A DNA stretch of 64,000 nucleotides from Nautilus pompilius (taxonomy: Eukaryota > Mollusca > Cephalopoda > Nautilida > Nautilidae): assembly GCA_018389105.1 (NCBI GenBank), contig JACATO010000978.1, positions 310,001 to 374,000 of the forward strand. Direction: 5' to 3'. Shown here one piece after another: positions 47,446-59,091 of this stretch. The notes beneath the pieces were generated by a model, which had not been told where the DNA came from, ran no database searches, and worked only from the letters and a program-made list of their open reading frames with translations. The stretch's first letter is position 1, and each line of letters opens with the position of its first letter. A program made the translations under genes and the position numbers.

Positions 47446-48899
47446 AAGCAGCTCAGATCTCGCCCACCAAGGTCCAGCATTTAATCACTCACGGGACCTC
47501 TTAGAAATGGAGATTCGATCCTTCAAACAGGAAAAATGTTTACCAATATTTTGAGAAATAGAGAAAGAAACACGAAGATCGACGTGGAAGGGAAACAAGC
47601 TATTAAAAACCCCTTTTTAAAACCATTTTTAGGATCGAATTCTCTCTCTCTTAACATATCGCATGACGTAAATACAAAGTAGCTCAGATATCATCCTGGT
47701 GAGTTATCTCGAATTAGAACTGATAAAAAAGGAAAAGATGAGAAAGATGTTTCAGATAAACAGCGTAAATGTGAAACTATTAAAAGAACGCGACACGGAA
47801 AAAACTCCTCCTGTCAAGCAAGAAAAAAAAAAACAGAAGGCCCACATAATTCTGCAGCGCTTGACGCCATGTCTACAAATGGTAGAATATTGACAATTTG
47901 GAAGTACAGCAATCAGGACGGTCGGCTTGTGTTAGTTTGAAATGTTACCTTAATTTTGTGACATTTTGATTGCGCGCGTGCATAAACGTGGCTCAATTCG
48001 TCTTAAGATGTCGCCTGAATATAAAAAATGCTTCTTAAATAGACAAATTCTTTCAACAATGAATAAATCAACTTTGCATAGTCAGGTAAGGTTTGGACGT
48101 AGAAGTGTTTACCTATTGGCACACATCTCGCTCGATCACTTCTTACAGTCTTTCGACAGTAGAATTGTAAAAACGTCTTGGCACCTAAGAAATTGAAAGT
48201 ATATTCGTATGGTGAAATGCTGTAATATTTCGCACAGGAAGCAAAATAGATGAAGGAAGGCTAAGCCAAATATAGGCGATAAAGTGTCATTCAGAAAAAC
48301 TGGACTAGAACATGCAAAGATTGGTATACATAGTTTAAGTCGTATATAACATCCGAAAACGCAGTTAATTGTCTAGCATTCCTGTATCCAAACGACGCAT
48401 CTGACACCAGAATTCCAGAAAGTTGGTTCTTTTTGTGGAAGTAGTGATGCGATTGGCGAAGATGCCGTATCTTAACCCAAAAGAAACTTTTACCGACCTT
48501 TGAGTATATGCTGTTCGGTTGGAACGTCAGATGCAGTCCAAAACGCTGAGTTCATATACCGCTGAGAGGTGGCGAACAACTCGCTTACTTCGGTATGACA
48601 CCTCCGCCGCAACGCGAAGGTGCAGCCGCCATATCTAACGTGCTGGCTAACGCAAATATCTGGAAAATCATGCGTGTAGACGGAAGTGAACCGAAACTCT
48701 GCCATCATCAAATATGGACAAAGTGACTTGAGAATTTAGCAGTATGTCACTTACATGGTTATAAGAAACAAATTCAGTTGTACTTAAAAACTCGTGTATG
48801 ATTAACGCCAATCCGTTTCTATGGCATTAGTGTATGTGCGTGTGTGTGCACATCGTTTTACTCAAATTTCTTGAGTAATATGTAAATATTAAAGAGAGA
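47446..48899. other. Non-coding
   Basis: Short frames at 47699-47893, 47966-48196 (+) and 48490-48711 (-) show no recognisable domain. Confidence 0.4.
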
Positions 48900-50159
48900 T
48901 GACGTGGAAGCTCCATATACGTACATATATACACTGTGATTAATTAAGAGAGTCCATTTACAACCTCATACTCATTAACTTAAATTACTTGCCACTCAAT
49001 TTCTTTATTTTTTTGTGAAATTAAAATTAATGTATCTAGTTTATAATTTCAATTTAAAACTGTACCAGAACTGTATATTCTGAAGAATTAAATGCAACAC
49101 TAAATGTAAAGATCTAAAACTTCCACTATAAATTATCATTTTGAAATAAAGATGTTCCTAACCACTCAGTGTGACATTACTAGATCCTGACCTACTATCC
49201 AGTGAGTGTGAATTAACTTACTATTAACTAATGAGCTGTCTGAAGATATTACTACACCTGAAAATACATTTCCCGACCCACATTTTGGATAGATTTACTA
49301 CCACTATTCCAAGCAGGAAAGGCACGCATTTCCTAATTTAATTTTAAACGGTCAACATACTTTATATTTACTAGATGATTATAGTTTTACATCTGTGATA
49401 TATATATTTTTGGTTCGTATCGATATTATCTTACGTACCGAAAAACCATTAACTTTTAAATATCTTAAAGTTAAAGCTAGTTGATCCAAAGAGTCATTTC
49501 CAATTGTTTATTTACAGTATCTAATGTTGCCACATCTAAATTTGTAAATTTTTTACTGTTTAGATTTATAATGCCTGCTGAATCTTTTAAACAACATTCG
49601 TTAAACTATCATCAGCATATTTCTCAGTTGATTCATCTTCATCATTAATTGGATTCGTAATATTTATAATTTTATTGTTTTTTTAACTTAAAAGCAATCT
49701 TTAAGTTGCAGTGTCACTATTATAACTTATAACATAACATAAAATTCGTAATTTTTTGTGCTATAAAAATGCCAATACTTAAATTTTTATTTTATCGTTA
49801 AACGCTTTTAATTTTGCTCCAACAATTCTATGTAAAAATCTATTTATATTTGTTATATGAACTTTAAATATTTTTTCTAAAGAAGGAATTTTTTTTTCAT
49901 TTGTATTACTTAGTGTATGAATCCATGTGCTCTCATTTACATTTATTAATTTGATGTTTATTAAAATAAGCTAATGTAAATCAGGTAATCAATTATCGAC
50001 AACGACTCCAGTATTAGAAATATATTTATTATTTTCGTCAATAGCTTTAAACTAATTTAGATTAATAACATAATTACTTTAAAATATCCAATAAATCTTT
50101 ATATGTTCTACTAAATTATTAACACGTTTTGTTAGTTCTATCATTAGAATTTAAAGAAT

Positions 50160-50830
50160 TGTTTATTTTATAATTATGTGATTACCTAAATTTAAATCTC
50201 CAGCCATTAAATTCCAACCGTCTTGCTTTAAAATGTTTGGTGTAATTAAAAAAAGATACTAATGAATTATCTTTCTGACTGAAACTGAACTTACTTAGCT
50301 GGTTTAATACCTAAAATTATGTAGAAACTTTAGTGATTCCATAGGCAACATATATTTTTTTATATTCTTCATAAAACCCAAAGATGTAAGTAAGGGAAAG
50401 ATAGAAACTAAACAACCTTTGGAATTTGATTTTTTATCATAATTTCATGTTTTGCTTTAGATTCTACATAGCTGTCCACAGCTTCTTCAACTATGTCTCT
50501 ATAACAATAATGATTTAATCTTTGGTACTTACTAAAATCATCTGGAAAAGTTATCAGTCTTTTCATTACTTTTTCTTCAGGATAAACTATAGTATTAATT
50601 TCCTTATCATCTAAAATAATTTTAATCTGACAAGATAAATACAAAATGACGTTATTTATAAAACTATGTTATCAGCATCAGGTTAATCCGTATTATTTGT
50701 ATTTATAAATTCTTCTTCAAACAATGTCCCAGCTTAGTGTAGCAACGGATGCACATCTTTATTTTGAAATGTGACATCAGCTTCTGCACCAGGATGATTT
50801 ATAATTGACCCATTTCTAAATCCATTCTCA
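50160..50830 (-). pseudogene. Unidentified decayed coding block in the Maverick-like region
   Basis: Minus-strand frames look protein-like though broken. A fragment reading GAEADVTFQNKDVHPLL lies near 50.75-50.80 kb. An open frame of 78 codons at 50408-50644 includes VYPEEKVMKRLITFPDDF and YRDIVEEAVDSYVESKA. A third fragment reading DGWNLMAGDLNLGNH lies near 50.2 kb. Amino-acid composition is natural rather than low-complexity. I do not recognise the family; a structural or accessory protein of the Maverick-like element is a guess from position. More decayed protein-like minus-strand fragments (for example near 51.2-51.4, 51.85-51.95 and 52.27-52.40 kb) may be parts of the same set. Confidence 0.35.
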
Positions 50831-53800
50831 TCAAACTAATATTTATAGTTTCATCAATAATTAAATCTTCTATGTTAATATATTCTAATAAATATAAAAA
50901 TCTGTAAACAATTCATTTTATTATAGAAACTTGATTAATTTCATAGCTACATAGTTAATTGTATAGAAACTTAATTGACTTTAAGTTGTTTTTTTTTACT
51001 TTTCAGCAGGTAATTTAGTTGCCACTCCAGCAGTTAAAGCATTTATGTTTTGAATAGCAGATTTAATATGCGCATTAATAGAATATAGAATTATTAGAAT
51101 TTTGAATGTTCGAATTATTACAATTATTAATTATTTTTGGAGTTTACATTTTAAAGAATCATAAAATTTCCAACATTAGTAATTCATTCAGCATTATCTC
51201 CTATGGATTTTACTGTTTTTTTTGGATTAATGAAACCGTATCTATCCATTCTGTTCAAAGTACCAGCCAATTCTTTAATTATTTATTTTTATATCAACTC
51301 TTTTCTCTGAAGCATCTAATTTTCTTTAAAAAAATCAAACCTTCTTTAAATAAGTTAAACTTGTCTGAACTACAATCTCAGCGATTCAGTATCATTTCGG
51401 AGGTCTATATAGTTCTATTCTGACCTGTAATAATTTAGATGCTTTGAATAAATATCTGTAACACATAGATAAACTACATTTTTTTGGTTTTTCAGGATGT
51501 TATATCCAGATAAAACAATTAAAAATAAATATTACAATCTATGTTCATTATTATACGAAACTTTTCTTAAATTACAGTGTACAAGGATAAATTAGTTAGC
51601 AAAATATAAATAGGATTATCACTCATTATAATCAGAAGATAAGAAGTCAGTTTCAATTTATTCAAATTTTAAAACTATTCTATACGAAAAATTCGCTTTA
51701 TAGTTAAAACCAATAGAAATGAAAAATTTGAGAGAAGGAATATTATATTTAATGGTAATATAATAACCTTTATTCTTTGAATCATAACAATGATAATTTT
51801 ATATGTCTTTGTTTCTTTGCTAATATGTGAGTTACCAAGAACCTTTGAATAAAATTATTGTTATTCACGTATAGACCATTATCAGCACTATATTTCAAAC
51901 TATCTTTTATATTATTATGACTTAAAATAATAATACGTCTCGGGATTAATAGTGTTGAACAAAAGTCTGTTTTAATATTTGTAGTTCTTATGATAAAACA
52001 GAAATATAAGATTCTTTGAGTTTACTAAATGTACAGAGCCTTTTTCTATTTCATAAACAGTTCTTTGACTTTTTATAACATTTAAAATCTAGTATATCAA
52101 TTAATTAAATTTACAGAATTCACCACTAATTGTATTTATTTCATTTAAATTATTATTTCAAACTTAACTAACTGATTTGGATCTGAAGGAAGAAACACCT
52201 TCACCAAAATATGTCTTTTAATAATTCTTTTTCATCTTAGCTCACGAGAAGCTTATTTTTTCAATTTATAATTTTTTACCTGAATGTAATTTATTTGGAG
52301 CAGCAACATTGTTATGATAAATAGCATAACTATCAGTATTTTTTTGGTTTTATTTATTTAAAGATTTACATAAACCAAAGGTAATGTCAATTTTATGGTC
52401 AATATCAATATAAATTTATTAGAAATTTCTTCTATAGCAGATAATCTAATTTACTAATTGTTAGATTCTAGGTGTTATAAAGCAAATGAAAACCGCCGAT
52501 CATCCTTAAAAGTTCAATAAAGGGCAACGATTAAAGAAACCTGTGGAATTGTTATAGAAATGGGGTTAAACCAATATAGGGGTATTAGTTTTCAAAGTGT
52601 TAAAGATGTAATTTCTATACTGTCATTTTCTCGTTTCTATTCATAATTGGCTTAAATAACTTTTTTGAACTGGTATAGAAGTCTTAACTTATTTTCTAAT
52701 TCAAGAAACTATTTCTTTCGTTTCTTTTAATAAGAAATCGAATCCTTGAATTATTTATCTCGTTATTCAAATGTTTCTTTATAAATAAAACGAATTTTAA
52801 TATATGAATATAATGTATCAAGCAAAGCCTCCTGTGGCGTCGTCTAATGATGTAAGAACAAAACACCTGACGTGCAGAAGTTTCTATGGAATCGTTAAGT
52901 GGAACAATGAAATTTATTGAATTGTGAACGATACTATCCAGTACATTTACTATATTATTTGTTTATAAATACAAAGTATAGTCAGATTCCAAACATTTCT
53001 GTGTAAAAATATATAAATTTATAAAAACGGTATCTTTACTAAGCCATCCGACATATACTGGAGATCGTTTTCAGATAATGAGAAGAGGATAATAATGTAC
53101 GAAATACTTTTGCGACTTTTTCTAAGATGTTTGTGGCAATTTTTGAAACTATAGATTTTACTTTTTTTGTACAAAATTATTTGAGATCTGTTTGATTTTT
53201 TTCATACAAAGGAAATACAAATAAACAATTTTTTAAACCATAAATGTATCTATTTCGAATCAGAAATATAAATTAGCACTTCAAAATATTCTACTGTTTT
53301 TGTTTCCTTGCCTGTTATTTTGAAAAACATTTTGTGGATTTAATTTTCCAGAAATATTTAATATCTCTTCATTATTAAGGTAATTAGAAAATTCAAGTTT
53401 TGTTATTTGATATTCAGGATAATGTAAAGATTTTACAAAAATAGAGTCTAGAATAATCTGAAAAAATCTGAATGTAATATACGCATAAGTGGAAATTTTT
53501 CCACTTTATCCTATAGTCATGATCTCTACCTTTATTTCACAGTAAGCTTTTTCATTTATAAAAATAAGAAAACACTTCAAGTTTAAAACATTTTATTTAT
53601 TTTGGCTAAATTTAAATTGTTCAGTTTCCGGTTCACTTACAGAGTCACCTTTTACTGTAGACTCAGGAATATCAGAAGAAACATTCTTGATAATCAGTTA
53701 TGTGAATCTCCTTCACTATCTATGGAATCATCAATAAAACCTTCCAATGACTTAAAAGGTGAATCAGCAGAAAACGAATGAGCTTAAAATATAATCTCTT

Positions 53801-53984
53801 ACGATTTTATTATACATATATTTCTTAAATTTATTCATAAAATGTACAATTAAAACTAATACAAAAAATTAAAAACAGTTTACTAGTAAGAATAAAAGAC
53901 TAATGTCAAGAGAAGTATGCCAATTTGTGGAAAAGGGAATGTTTTGTGTTAGGGTTGAAATTTTTCTTTGGAAGTGATACACAG

Positions 53985-54266
53985 TCATCTTTTAGAAAAC
54001 TTCCTGGTTATTCTTTGGCTAAATATCTTGGTGAAAACTTTACTGGTCTTGAATTACTGTAGTCTGGTGACGCGAACAGATTGAAAATTAAAAAAAAAAA
54101 TTCTGAAGAACTTGTCAGTGAAGTTGATCGAGCGTGCTACAAACACGATTTAAGATATAAATATAGTGATTCCGCAGGAAGCCATGCTGTTATTAGAAGC
54201 AAAGAAAAAGATGATATAGATATAAATTTAATCTTGATTTTATTAATATTCAAAATCTTAATTTAA
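53985..54266 (+). pseudogene. PLA2-like (parvovirus VP1 type) domain remnant
   Basis: A phospholipase A2-like domain of the kind fused to parvovirus VP1 and found in Maverick/Polinton proteins, where it is thought to help membrane crossing. The frame reads FRKLPGYSLAKYLGENFTG, matching the LPGY..K.LGPGN-type calcium-loop region with a changed residue. After an in-frame TAG near 54058 comes VDRACYKHDLRY, the catalytic helix with His at 54144-54146 and Asp at 54147-54149. A short acidic/basic tail ends at a stop at 54264-54266. The second half is open; the whole is broken and has no clear start. It lies about 200 bp before the integrase remnant, same strand. Confidence 0.72.
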
Positions 54267-54444
54267 AAGAAATGATGGATGTTTAGTATAATGCTGAAGT
54301 GAAATTAAATATAATTGTTTTAAGTTTCACTAAAGTGTTAAAAGTGGTACGAGTTCCAGTTTCGGTTCAAATAAACTAGTTAATTTAAAAAAAAAAACTT
54401 TGAGACATTTGTCTTCTAATAGCTGAAGACAAACCTGTTGAGGA

Positions 54445-55260
54445 AAATTGTTACAAGACTGGTGTTTGTTCATTCAATAGATGATATCTGGTCCCCAGAT
54501 TTAACTGGTATGCGAAAATGTTCTAAATAGAATAAAGGTTATAAATATTTGTTAACAGTAATTGATGTATTTTCTAAATGTATAGTATTTCCTTACTAAA
54601 TAAAATCAGAACATTTTAGTAAAAGCATTCATATCTTCATTTAAACAGTATAAAACAAAATGAATTATTGACCGATATGGGAAGTGAATTCGTTGGTATA
54701 ATAAAAACAATTAAAATCGAATAAAGCTTTATCATCATACATATAATGGAGTTTAAGCCGTTTAAAGATTTAATAGGATTTAAAATGTAATATGTCAAAA
54801 AAGATTTACCGAAATAATACTAATAGGATAAGCATATTAGATACATAATAATTGAAAATAATAACAAAGATAGATTTGTTAGCATGCCATCAAAAGCAAG
54901 TGACAAAATTAAAAAAGAATTTAAATATATATATATATATATCGATTTAAATCTAATGATTTAGTATAAATATGATACTGCATATAAAAATTAAAAATCA
55001 GATAAACTAAAAATCGAACCGACGAAATATTTTAAATTGTAAAAATTAATTATACTGTTCCTTGAACATGTAAATTTAAAGTTTTACGTTGAGAATAAAT
55101 ACTAGGTTTGTTTTTTGAGCAGAACTATAGAAAAACAAATTTATCCCTCTAAAAGTTTTACTTGTTCCAAAAAAGTATTCCAACAAAGATTTTTCTTGAT
55201 TAATGATCGTTGAAATGTCCATAATTAAAAATTTTATCATCTAGTGGATAAAACGTATCG
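54445..55260 (+). pseudogene. Maverick/Polinton-type integrase remnant
   Basis: A retroviral-type (rve) integrase, which inserts the element into host DNA. The core begins VHSIDDIWSPDLTGM with the first catalytic Asp at 54498-54500, followed by NKGYKYLLTVIDVFSK. After a frame change comes TDMGSEF with the second Asp at 54674-54676, about 58 residues on, as usual for this fold. The catalytic Glu is not identifiable. Further on, near 55.10-55.15 kb, is ILGLFFEQNYRKTNL, matching the motif after the integrase core in Maverick and chromodomain-bearing integrases. Many stops and frame changes; AT-rich codons throughout. Confidence 0.82.
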
Positions 55261-55300
55261 TCAGTGCAACATTAGTAAGTTCAATTTGTAAATATTATGT

Positions 55301-55980
55301 TTTCCAGAGATAATTTAATTTTTAATGGGTATGTTCTGTATTATATAATGTATCTATGAAATTTTGTACTTTTAATTCTTTTTGTTACAGATTTCTTAAT
55401 TTATAAACAGGTTTAGATCCGAGTTCATTTTATAGCATCTTATTTAATTTAGACGGAAGTCATTATTTTTCTGAAAAGATTTTTTTCTATAATATTTTTG
55501 TGATAATTACAAAATTCTTTCGTATGTTATAGATATACCTCTAATATTACATCATATTCATTGGCGAATTAGATTTTTATTGTTGTAATAATATATTGAT
55601 AATGTTTCCAAATCTTGTGGTTTTATCAACTTAAATCCATCTGTTGGAAGTAGCCGTAATATTGCGCAAGCACAGAGATTATTCGTCTTTAAATAGATGA
55701 CACAAGATTTTCTTTTAGTTGGTTTATAATTAATATTTAAAACTTTAGACTTTTAATCGTCTAATTTTCGGAAATATCCGGACTTTAGATCTGATATTTT
55801 TCCACTAATTACATCTATATAATATATTAGGCCGTTACAAAGGTTTTGTCGGTTTTCATATTATGTTAATTTATGGTTCATTTTTTCCATGCTTGTGAAG
55901 GTATATGTAGATAAGTTATACATTGCTTTGTAGCCTTGCTTTGGCACACATTACGAAAAATATATCTTTTTAAAAATGGA
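55301..55980. other. AT-rich non-coding
   Basis: Probably further decayed Maverick sequence or its flank. No motif recognised. Confidence 0.35.
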
Positions 55981-56850
55981 TATTTGTTTCAGGATTCTGG
56001 GTGAAGCTATGGATAGAAACGTTTTTCGTGAAATTTTGCTTCACGAGTTCAGACGGCCACAGAACAAGGGAGGCGACTCGTAACATTAAGCAGGCATGGA
56101 GCGAGGACAGCAAATGAGCGCACAGTACAACAATGGTGACCAAAATTTCGATCATTAGATGTGAGCTTCGAAGATAAGGAACGTATCGGACGTCCTTCCA
56201 GCTGTGGTGACGACCATCTGAAAGCTTCATTTGAAGCCGATGCAAGAAAAACAGTGCGAGAAATTGCTGGAGAGCTTGACGTAAGTGCTGAAGCTGTTTC
56301 TCTGCATCGTGACGCAATCGGCCAGGTGATGAAGCTTGACAGGTGGGCGCCTTACGAGTTGAATGAACAACAACAAAATCGTCTATTGGAGATCTGCTCC
56401 TCGCTTGTTATAGGAAACAAAGACCATCACAGCGGAAAGGTACTGTCGTGAATTAAACGTTGTTCATCGGTTACTCTCCCAACGACAGCCGGAATTGGTG
56501 AAGTGAAGAGGCACGATCCTGCTCCACGAGAATACTAATCTTCATGTTGCAAAGGTGACTCCTCAGAAACTGAACAGGTTGGGGTACGAAGTTCTCCCTC
56601 ACCCAGTCTATTCACCAGACTTTTCTCCCACACACTACCACTTTTTCAAGCTTCTCGACAGCTTTCTCCGTACTAAATACTTCTCCAACCAAGCAGAAAT
56701 TTAAACTGCCTTCCAACAGTTTATCGACTTCAGAAATGCAAATTTTTTTTTTTTTAAATGGTATAAATGCGCTTGTAAATCGTTGGCAAAAGTGAAATTA
56801 ATAAACTTCACGTGCAGCAACGATATGAAGTCTGATTGTTGAGGTGAGGT
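55981..56850 (+). pseudogene. Mariner transposase pseudogene, internally deleted
   Basis: DD34D mariner transposase, closest by eye to the group containing human Hsmar1/SETMAR. Fragments in order: an N-terminal part with ARNIKQAW near 56.08 kb, ERTVQQWW and SLDVSFEDKERIGRPS near 56.11-56.2 kb, a long open stretch to 56451 with TVREIAGELDVSAE (second helix-turn-helix) and YELNEQQQNRLLEICSSL, then a deletion removing the segment with the first catalytic Asp. After it come ILLHENTN, where Asp is replaced by Glu, then LGYEVLPHPVYSPDFSPTH with the third Asp, and HFFKLLDSFLR. A stop near 56702 and a poly-T frame change near 56750 precede the NGINALVNRWQK tail. Terminal repeats not found. Dead. Confidence 0.88.
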
Positions 56851-57955
56851 AAAAAAAAACTGAAAAAAAAAACGTTTGTAACAATCTAATACTTCAAGAG
56901 ATTTTTGTCATCTTTAGATATAGTTATATAAGTGTTTTCGGCTAAGCTTGCCATTTTGGTAACATAAAGATTCCTATTTTCGCGTCCTTTTCTATCATTT
57001 AAAATGTTTCATAATCTGTTAAAAGATCTTATTCTAGTCATCTTGAAAGAAGCATTCTAAGCGAAAGAAAAGGATGTACGAAAATTTACACTGATATAAT
57101 TTATAAACCTTTTTAACAAAATTTCAAAACTTTAAAATTCATCAAACAAAAACTAAAACAACAGATTTGTGGTAAATGTCACTATTACACTCTCCTAATA
57201 GTAAGATCTTGTACATTTGACATACTTCTTGATAATACAAAAAAAATCTGAGTTTTTATTCATTATAAACTATTTTTTGTTAACTCTTTAGTAGCAACAT
57301 CAAACTTACCAAAATTATTGTCTTTAAAAGATATGGAAAGACACTTTTTCCTCTAAAGATTTCATCAGTTGAGTAAATAAATTGATTTGGTTTTAAATTT
57401 TCCACATCTTATTTAAAAGATTCTAAAGATCTAATTTTGAATACCCGCTTATTATTTTATCCGTCCGTTATCTTTATATCAACAGATTCTTTAAATAAAA
57501 ATTAAATATATTTTGAATGTTTGTGGTATAATAGATATGGAGTCTTTCTTGACCTGATCTATACAGAGTGCATCGTAATTAGATGCATTATTAAATATAA
57601 ATGAAATGTGCTTTTGCCATCTGAAGTTTATATTACCTTCAATGTACGCTTCGTTTCTCACCTATTTATCTCCAACAGTAAAAAGTTCAGAAGCTATAAA
57701 GATTCCGGAATGTAGATATGCCGGCATAATTCGGAAGCGGACCCACTGGGTAGTGAGGACTGGGCGCAAGTTCATTTACAACTTTATAACTGCACATGGA
57801 TACACGTGGGCTACAGGTAGTTTTATGCAATATTTTTAATCATTTTGTGCGTGAAGCCATAAGAAAAATATGTGCATTTAGCCATCAGAAAGGTAAGTTA
57901 TCGGCCTACCGATGACCTATGGGCGTCTTCAGGTCTTTTAGACATTTTCAAATTA
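56851..57955. other. Non-coding between two mariner copies
   Basis: AT-rich; a 77-codon frame at 57606-57839 (+) has no recognisable domain. Confidence 0.4.
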
Positions 57956-57957
57956 TA

Positions 57958-59089
57958 CGAGTTCAGTCGAAAAAAAGTATCCGACTTTATTTTTTCCCGT
58001 GGGAAGTAATGATATTGAGGCAAAAGTGTGCATAGTGGAGCCGCATGCCTTCATGCGCCAGTCGCTGTCAGGCAGCCAGCGTGTGTGGTAAAGAATGATA
58101 CAAGAGGCTCAAAGATGGCCGCACATCGGTGGAGAGTGACCAGCGTTCAGGGAAGGGGCCATCAGCAAGTCACAGTGCAGTTGTTATCGAGAAAGTGCGG
58201 ACCTTGATGACAGAGGATCGTCGTTTGACGGTGCGGGAAATTGGTGACGAGGTTAGGATCAGTAAAGATTCTGCACATGCAATTTTAAAGGAGGATTTGG
58301 GCTCGCGGAGAGTGGCAGCGAAATTTGTGCCCAAGCTGCTTTCTCAGGAACAACAACAACTTCGTCTTGAGGTTGCGCAGGACCTGCTGGATACTGCCAA
58401 CAGGGATCCTGAGTTCCAGAATACCGTGATAACCGGAGATGAGACCTGGCTGTACGGGTACGACCCGGAAATCAAAGCTCAGTCATCACAGTGGAAGCAC
58501 CCAACGTCGCCAAGGCCCAAAAAAGCATCAGGTCCGGAGCAAAATCAAGGTGATGCTGACTGTTTTCTTCGACTACCGAGGCGATGTGCATCACGAATAC
58601 TCACCAGAAGGACAAACAGTTAGAAAGGAGTACTATCAGGAAGTCCTCCGACGTCTTCGTGATGCAATTCTGCGCAAGAGACCAGATCTGTGGGCCTCGC
58701 AAAACTGGCAGCTGCATCATGACAACGCCCGGCTCATTCGTCGCAGCTGATCCAAGGTTTCTTGGCAAAGAAAGGCATTTCGCTCATTCGCCAGGCTCCC
58801 TACTCTCCAGACCCGGCTCCTTCTGACTTCTGATTGTTCCCAAAAATGAAGATGCCACTGAAAGGCTCCCGCTTTGAGAGCCGAGAGGACATCATGCGGA
58901 ATGCGACGGCGGAGCTGAGAGTCATTCCGGAAGAAGTATTCCAGACGGCTTCGAACAGTGGAAGGATCGCTGGGCTAAGTGTGTGGAGGCACAAGGGGCC
59001 TACTTCGAAGGGGATTAGCAATTGAACCCCACCAAGTACGTAATTTTTTTTTCCCAGCCTAAGGTCGGATACTTTTTCGACAGACCTCG
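57958..59089 (+). mobile_element. Mariner-type transposon with both ends
   Basis: Flanked by TA at 57956-57957 and 59090-59091. Terminal inverted repeats of about 30 bp: left 57958-57989, right 59060-59089, sharing AAAAAGTATCCGAC and differing by a few substitutions and two extra A on the left. Length 1132 bp, slightly short because the transposase 5' region is partly deleted. Frame-disrupted, so non-autonomous. Confidence 0.93.
58102..59018 (+). pseudogene. Mariner (DD34D) transposase, frameshifted
   Basis: Transposase of the 57958-59089 element, resembling the FLJ37770/GVQW3-like mariner lineage. About 60 N-terminal residues are missing or scrambled. KRLKDGRTSVESDQRSG starts the readable part. 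LTVREIGDEVRISKDSA is the second helix-turn-helix, then RVAAKFVPKLL and ITGDETWLYGYD with the first catalytic Asp near 58437. A frameshift near 58525 leads to VMLTVFFDYRGDVHHEY and LHHDNA with the second Asp near 58722. Another shift near 58740 leads to QAPYSPDPAPSDF with the third Asp. A stop replaces the expected Trp just after SDF (near 58830), and a last shift near 58945 gives the tail, ending in FEGD and TAG at 59016-59018. Inactive. Confidence 0.92.
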
Positions 59090-59091
59090 TA

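Larger units (their letters stand above)
48900..55300. mobile_element. Decayed Maverick/Polinton-like element (extent approximate)
   Basis: A 6-kb block far more AT-rich than its flanks and full of decayed coding sequence. On the plus strand at 54.0-55.3 kb are a PLA2-like domain and a retroviral-type integrase with a Maverick-like C-terminal motif, a pairing typical of Maverick/Polinton elements and related virus-like elements. On the minus strand, protein-like but unidentified fragments run through about 49-52.5 kb. No DNA polymerase B, capsid, protease or packaging ATPase was recognised, and no terminal inverted repeats were found, so the limits are guessed from composition. Every reading frame is broken; the copy is old and inert. 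Confidence 0.65.
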
